DNA of 35,488 nt from CAZSVE01 sp964610175 (GTDB lineage Bacteria; Pseudomonadota; Gammaproteobacteria; HK1), in NCBI GenBank assembly GCA_964610175.1, contig CAZSVE010000027.1, positions 1 through 35,488 of the forward strand, given 5' to 3'. Positions 32,391 to 35,488 of the stretch are shown piece by piece. A program made the position numbers and the translations under genes. Positions within the stretch are counted from its first letter, which is position 1. The number at the start of each line of letters is the position of its first letter. Below the pieces are notes generated by a model that made no database searches, was not told where the DNA came from, and saw only the letters and a program-made list of their open reading frames with translations.

Positions 32391-33611
32391 TTATCCCCCG
32401 AAATCATCCAGCATGATGTTTTCGCGCTCGATGCCGGTATCCTCCAGCATGGCGATCACGGCGGAATTCATCATGGGTGGTCCGCACATGTAGTATTCGC
32501 AGTCCTCGGGGGCGGGATGCTCGGCGAGGTAATTGTCGTAGAGCACCTGGTGGATGAACCCGGTGAGCCCGGTCCAATTGTCTTCGGGTTGGGGCTCGGA
32601 GAGCGCGATGAACCACTTGAAGTTTTCGTTTTCGGCCTGTAGCCGGTCGAAGTCTTCCTGGTAGAAGACCTCCCGTTTGCTTCTCGCCCCATACCAGAAG
32701 GTGATCTTGCGTTTGCTGTCGAGCCGGAGCAGTTGGTCGAAGATGTGCGAGCGCATGGGCGCCATGCCGGCCCCGCCGCCGATGAAGACCATTTCATGGT
32801 CGGTGTTCCGGGCAAAGAATTCGCCGAATGGCCCGGAGATGGTGACCTTGTCTCCGGATTCGAGACCGAAGATATAGGAGGACATGATCCCTGGCGGGGC
32901 TTCGGGGGCATTGGGCGGGGGACTGGCAATACGCACATTGAGCATGATGATGCCCTTTTCTCCGGGGTAACTGGCCATGGAGTAGGCGCGGACCGTGGTC
33001 TTTTTGACCTTGGAGTGGTACCGCCACAGGTCGTAGCGATCCCATTCATCGCGGAACTGCGACTCTATATCGAAGTCGGCGTATTTCAACTCGTGGGGCG
33101 GACATTCGATCTGGATATAACCGCCGGCGCGAAAATCGACGTTTTCCCCCTCGGGTAATTCCAGGATGAGTTCCTTGATGAAGGTAGCCACGCTACGATT
33201 GGAACGAACCCGGCATTCCCATTTCTTTACACCGAAGACCTCTTCGGGCACCTCGATGCGCATGTCCTGCTTGACGGCGATCTGGCAGGACATGCGCTTG
33301 CCTTCGAGGGCTTCACGCTTGTTGATGAAGGATGTCTCGGTGGAAAGGATGGCGCCACCACCTTCGAATACCTTGATGCAGCACTGCCCGCAGGTACCAC
33401 CCCCACCACAAGCGGAAGGGACGAATAGGTGGGCATTTGCCAGCGCACCCAATAATTTCATGCCGACCGGTACCTGAACGTCCCGTTCGTCGTTGACGGT
33501 AACGGTGACATGTCCGGTACTGACCAGCTTGTACCTTGCTCCGATGATGATGAAAACCAAAAGCAGCACGATAATCGTGAACATGGCAACGCTGAGCGTG
33601 ATTTCGAGCAT
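32391..33611 (-). CDS. nqrF: Na+-translocating NADH:quinone reductase subunit F
   Basis: The NADH-oxidising subunit of the sodium-pumping Na+-NQR complex, passing electrons from NADH through FAD and a 2Fe-2S centre. It has 406 residues. An N-terminal membrane anchor lies at about 5-25. The ferredoxin domain has C68, C74, C77 and C109 (SACGGGGTCGQC, MSCQ). The FAD site is RAYSMASYP (208-216), the NADH-binding loop is FIGGGAGMAPMRS (276-288) and YMCGPPMM lies near the C-terminus. Length matches the family. Start ATG 33611 with GAGGG upstream on that strand. It is normally the last gene of nqrABCDEF, but the neighbour upstream is divergent folP, so the operon is split or this is a separate copy. 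Confidence 0.97.
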   Translation of the reverse strand: MLEITLSVAMFTIIVLLLVFIIIGARYKLVSTGHVTVTVNDERDVQVPVGMKLLGALANAHLFVPSACGGGGTCGQCCIKVFEGGGAILSTETSFINKREALEGKRMSCQIAVKQDMRIEVPEEVFGVKKWECRVRSNRSVATFIKELILELPEGENVDFRAGGYIQIECPPHELKYADFDIESQFRDEWDRYDLWRYHSKVKKTTVRAYSMASYPGEKGIIMLNVRIASPPPNAPEAPPGIMSSYIFGLESGDKVTISGPFGEFFARNTDHEMVFIGGGAGMAPMRSHIFDQLLRLDSKRKITFWYGARSKREVFYQEDFDRLQAENENFKWFIALSEPQPEDNWTGLTGFIHQVLYDNYLAEHPAPEDCEYYMCGPPMMNSAVIAMLEDTGIERENIMLDDFGG

Positions 33612-33923
33612 GGGTGGTGGCCCTCTTTTTTTTGAACGACCTTTTCAGGTCCTGTGGCGATTTTCGGGCAATGGCGACGGTTCGGGATTTTGACCGTATT
33701 TCAAGTTTGTGTACGATAATGCATCGAAGTAGTGATGCCAAGCGGATCGTTCGTCCGTACCAAAAAAGCCGATTTTCGACATCGTAAAAGGGAGTCCTCC
33801 GAGTACCCCAATTCCAAAGGCCTATTGACCAATTCCTGCTCACAGGTCCCCGAAAAGGCTACAACGGAAGTATCTCTCCATCGAACGATCGAAACGCCAG
33901 GAATTTACAGAAAGGAGCCCAAT

Positions 33924-34745
33924 TTGCAAGCGATGCAACCCCATTCCCCTACTACTCCGATACGGATCATGGGGATATTGAATGTTACCCCGGATTCCTT
34001 CTCGGATGGGGGGCTTTTTCTACGCCCCGGTGCGGCCATCTCTCGGGCGCGACGGATGGTCGAAGAGGGGGCCCATATCATCGATGTGGGAGGAGAATCC
34101 ACGCGGCCTGGCGCCGCATCGGTCTCGGTACAGCAGGAATTGGATCGAACGGTTCCCGTCATCGAAGCCATACGCGCCGAAATGCCCGTATCGATCTCCA
34201 TCGACACGAGTCGCCCCCAAGTGATGGAGGAGGCCGTATCGAAAGGCGCCGAAATGATCAACGACGTACGGGCGCTACGTACCGAGGGCGCCATGGAGAT
34301 GGCTCATGGGCTCGGGGTATCCATCTGCCTCATGCATATGCAAGGTGAACCATCGAGCATGCAGGAAACGCCAAGGTATGAGGATGTGGTAGAAGAGGTG
34401 CGTGATTTCCTGCTGGCGCGGGTGGCGGCCTGCGAGGAATACGGGATTCCTCGGCATAGGCTGTGGATCGATCCGGGATTTGGATTCGGAAAGACCCTGC
34501 GCCATAACCTGCGTCTTTTGGCGCATCTGAATCGTCTCGCGGATACGGAAATTCCCGTCCTGGCAGGGTTGTCCCGAAAATCCATGATTGGGACGATCCT
34601 GGATAAGCCAGTGGAACAACGCCTGTTTGGCAGCATTGCCGCCGCGCTTATCGCGGCCACCAAAGGAGCCACCATTTTGCGCGTCCATGATGTAGGACCT
34701 ACGGTGGATGCAATGAAGGTGCTGAATGCGGTGAGCGATTTCTAA
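33924..34745 (+). CDS. folP: Dihydropteroate synthase
   Basis: Condenses para-aminobenzoate with hydroxymethyl-dihydropterin diphosphate in folate synthesis; the sulfonamide target. A TIM barrel with the family signatures MGILNVTPDSFSDGG, VGGESTRPGA, SIDTSRPQV, INDVRAL, LMHMQGEPSSMQETPRYEDV, WIDPGFGFGKTLRHNL and LAGLSRKSMIG. The frame is open to 33732, but the first 60 residues are unlike the family. TTG 33924 has AAAGGAG 7 nt upstream and gives 273 residues, close to the usual size; ATG 33933 is the alternative. Often followed by glmM, but here it ends in a 4-bp convergent overlap with higA. Confidence 0.95.
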   Translation: MQAMQPHSPTTPIRIMGILNVTPDSFSDGGLFLRPGAAISRARRMVEEGAHIIDVGGESTRPGAASVSVQQELDRTVPVIEAIRAEMPVSISIDTSRPQVMEEAVSKGAEMINDVRALRTEGAMEMAHGLGVSICLMHMQGEPSSMQETPRYEDVVEEVRDFLLARVAACEEYGIPRHRLWIDPGFGFGKTLRHNLRLLAHLNRLADTEIPVLAGLSRKSMIGTILDKPVEQRLFGSIAAALIAATKGATILRVHDVGPTVDAMKVLNAVSDF

Positions 34746-35059
34746 GGAGCCGCTTGGCTGGACAAATCGACACACAGTGTCGGTAATGGTTTTACCTGGA
34801 GTTCATTTCGGCGCTGCTCCGCTTGCCAAAGATCGTATCGGGATTGTTGATTGATCCAACTCTCGGAAGAGGTATTGAATACGATGGACAATCGGACTGC
34901 CATTTCGGGGCTGACGCCGGCCTTACCGTTGATGATGCCAGATAGGGTTTTGCGGCTGACATCCAAGGACTTTGCTGCCTCGGTGATAGTTAAACCCAAG
35001 GGATCGAGACAGAGTTTCTTGATGACTTCGCCGGGATGGGGAGGATTGTGCATAAGCAT
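34742..35059 (-). CDS. higA: HigA-type antitoxin
   Basis: A 105-residue XRE-family DNA-binding antitoxin. It starts with the HigA hallmark PPHPGEVIKKLCLDPLGLTI, then a helix-turn-helix (TEAAKSLDVSRKTLSGIING) and GVSPEMAVRLSIVFNTSSES, and ends in a longer acidic and polar tail. The start is MLMHN (35059) or MHN (35053). It follows the toxin by 11 bp, in the toxin-first order of hig loci. It should neutralise HigB and repress the shared promoter. Its stop overlaps the end of folP by 4 bp. Confidence 0.93.
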   Translation of the reverse strand: MLMHNPPHPGEVIKKLCLDPLGLTITEAAKSLDVSRKTLSGIINGKAGVSPEMAVRLSIVFNTSSESWINQQSRYDLWQAEQRRNELQVKPLPTLCVDLSSQAAP

Positions 35060-35070
35060 GATAAAGACCC

Positions 35071-35355
35071 CTAATGATAGTCCACATAATCGATGATTTC
35101 GGCATGCTGACCGTTAAAACGGAAAGTCATTCGCCAGTTGCCGCTAACTCGCACCGACCAAATATCGGCACGTTTCCCTGATAATGAATGCAGAAAAAGC
35201 CCAGGTAGATTCATATCTTCGGGTGAAACGGACGCATCGAGCCTGCCTAGAATCAGCCGAAGCCGCTTTGCGTGTTTGGCTTGGATCCCTGATTTCTTTC
35301 CCGTCCCGAAGAATAGTTCGAGGCCCTTGTGCTTGAAACTCCGAATCATGCACAA
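35071..35355 (-). CDS. higB: HigB-type mRNA-cleaving toxin
   Basis: A 94-residue RelE-superfamily toxin (92 from the second methionine at 35349). MIRSFKHKGLELFF is the typical opening, followed by a basic helix (GIQAKHAKRLRLILGRLDA) and the core LHSLSGKRADIWSVRVSGNW. RMTFRFN and AEIIDYVDYH complete it. Such toxins cut mRNA on the ribosome. It is intact and paired with higA, so it is probably a working type II module. Confidence 0.93.
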   Translation of the reverse strand: MCMIRSFKHKGLELFFGTGKKSGIQAKHAKRLRLILGRLDASVSPEDMNLPGLFLHSLSGKRADIWSVRVSGNWRMTFRFNGQHAEIIDYVDYH

Positions 35356-35358
35356 ACT

Positions 35359-35375
35359 GTAACCCGTAACGTAAC
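35359..35375 (-). promoter_or_regulatory. Candidate HigA operator
   Basis: Three GTAAC direct repeats (35359, 35366, 35371) lie within 10 bp of the higB start. Their position over the expected promoter region fits autoregulation by HigA. Pattern only. Confidence 0.35.
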
Positions 35376-35488
35376 GGAATACAACAACAAGAAGTTTCTT
35401 CTAACGCTCATGAAGAGGGCTTCCATCACCCCAGAAAATGAAAGATCCCATACAGGAGGTAGTGGAGCGAGGTCGATCAAATATTTAG
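35376..35488. other. Window end, no gene seen
   Basis: No complete gene. AGGAGG at 35455 could be a ribosome binding site for a gene beyond the window, but the following bases in view end in TAG. Confidence 0.3.

Noticed and set aside
1..35488. CRISPR arrays and tRNA genes
   Set aside because: No regularly spaced direct repeats with unique spacers and no tRNA cloverleaf or T-loop block were seen; the repeats present are dispersed, not arrayed.

Overview
The window reads as gammaproteobacterial chromosome. The evidence is a dcw (division and cell wall) cluster in near-canonical order, an RNase P RNA gene just upstream of mraZ, an RNase E with the gammaproteobacterial catalytic half, Mpl, NqrF and a DUF2782 protein. 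The species cannot be named from sequence alone. The many short palindromic repeats, decayed IS3 copies and a caspase/WD40 locus suggest a repeat-rich genome, possibly of the large sulfur-bacterium or symbiont type, but that is a guess.

Layout. Positions 1-1240: a DUF2782 protein gene (-) among repeats. 1242-2524: pyrF, then rnpB with its own promoter and terminator. 2605-21153: mraZ-rsmH-ftsL-ftsI-[no murE]-murF-mraY-[dead gene]-murD-ftsW-murG-murC-murB-ddl-ftsQ-ftsA-ftsZ. These genes make the lipid-linked peptidoglycan precursor (MurB-D, F, G, MraY, Ddl) and the septal machine (FtsL, I, W, Q, A, Z). The cluster is unusually loose: three of its gaps carry mobile-looking repeats, and murE is missing from its usual place. 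21154-24362: decayed IS3-family transposase genes and about 1.2 kb with no gene. 24410-28279: rne and mpl, visibly more GC-rich than the dcw genes. 28386-31909: a probable conflict or cell-death locus, with a small EACC1-like protein, a caspase-fold protease with a helical tail, then a membrane-anchored 2xPEGA-7xWD40 protein. 32391-35355: nqrF (-), folP (+) and a higBA toxin-antitoxin pair (-).

Main discovery. A 128-bp palindromic element is present in two identical, opposite-facing copies: one at the end of ftsQ (18394-18521) and one at 30222-30349. A diverged third copy lies in the murE gap (6371-6487). The copy at 30222 appears to have split one large gene (caspase, helical repeats, membrane helix, 2 PEGA, 7 WD40) into two reading frames. 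Removing 124 bp restores one frame and completes a third copy of a helical motif across the junction. A 2-nt frameshift also separates the first strand of the caspase fold. The system looks intact in architecture but recently broken in this genome.
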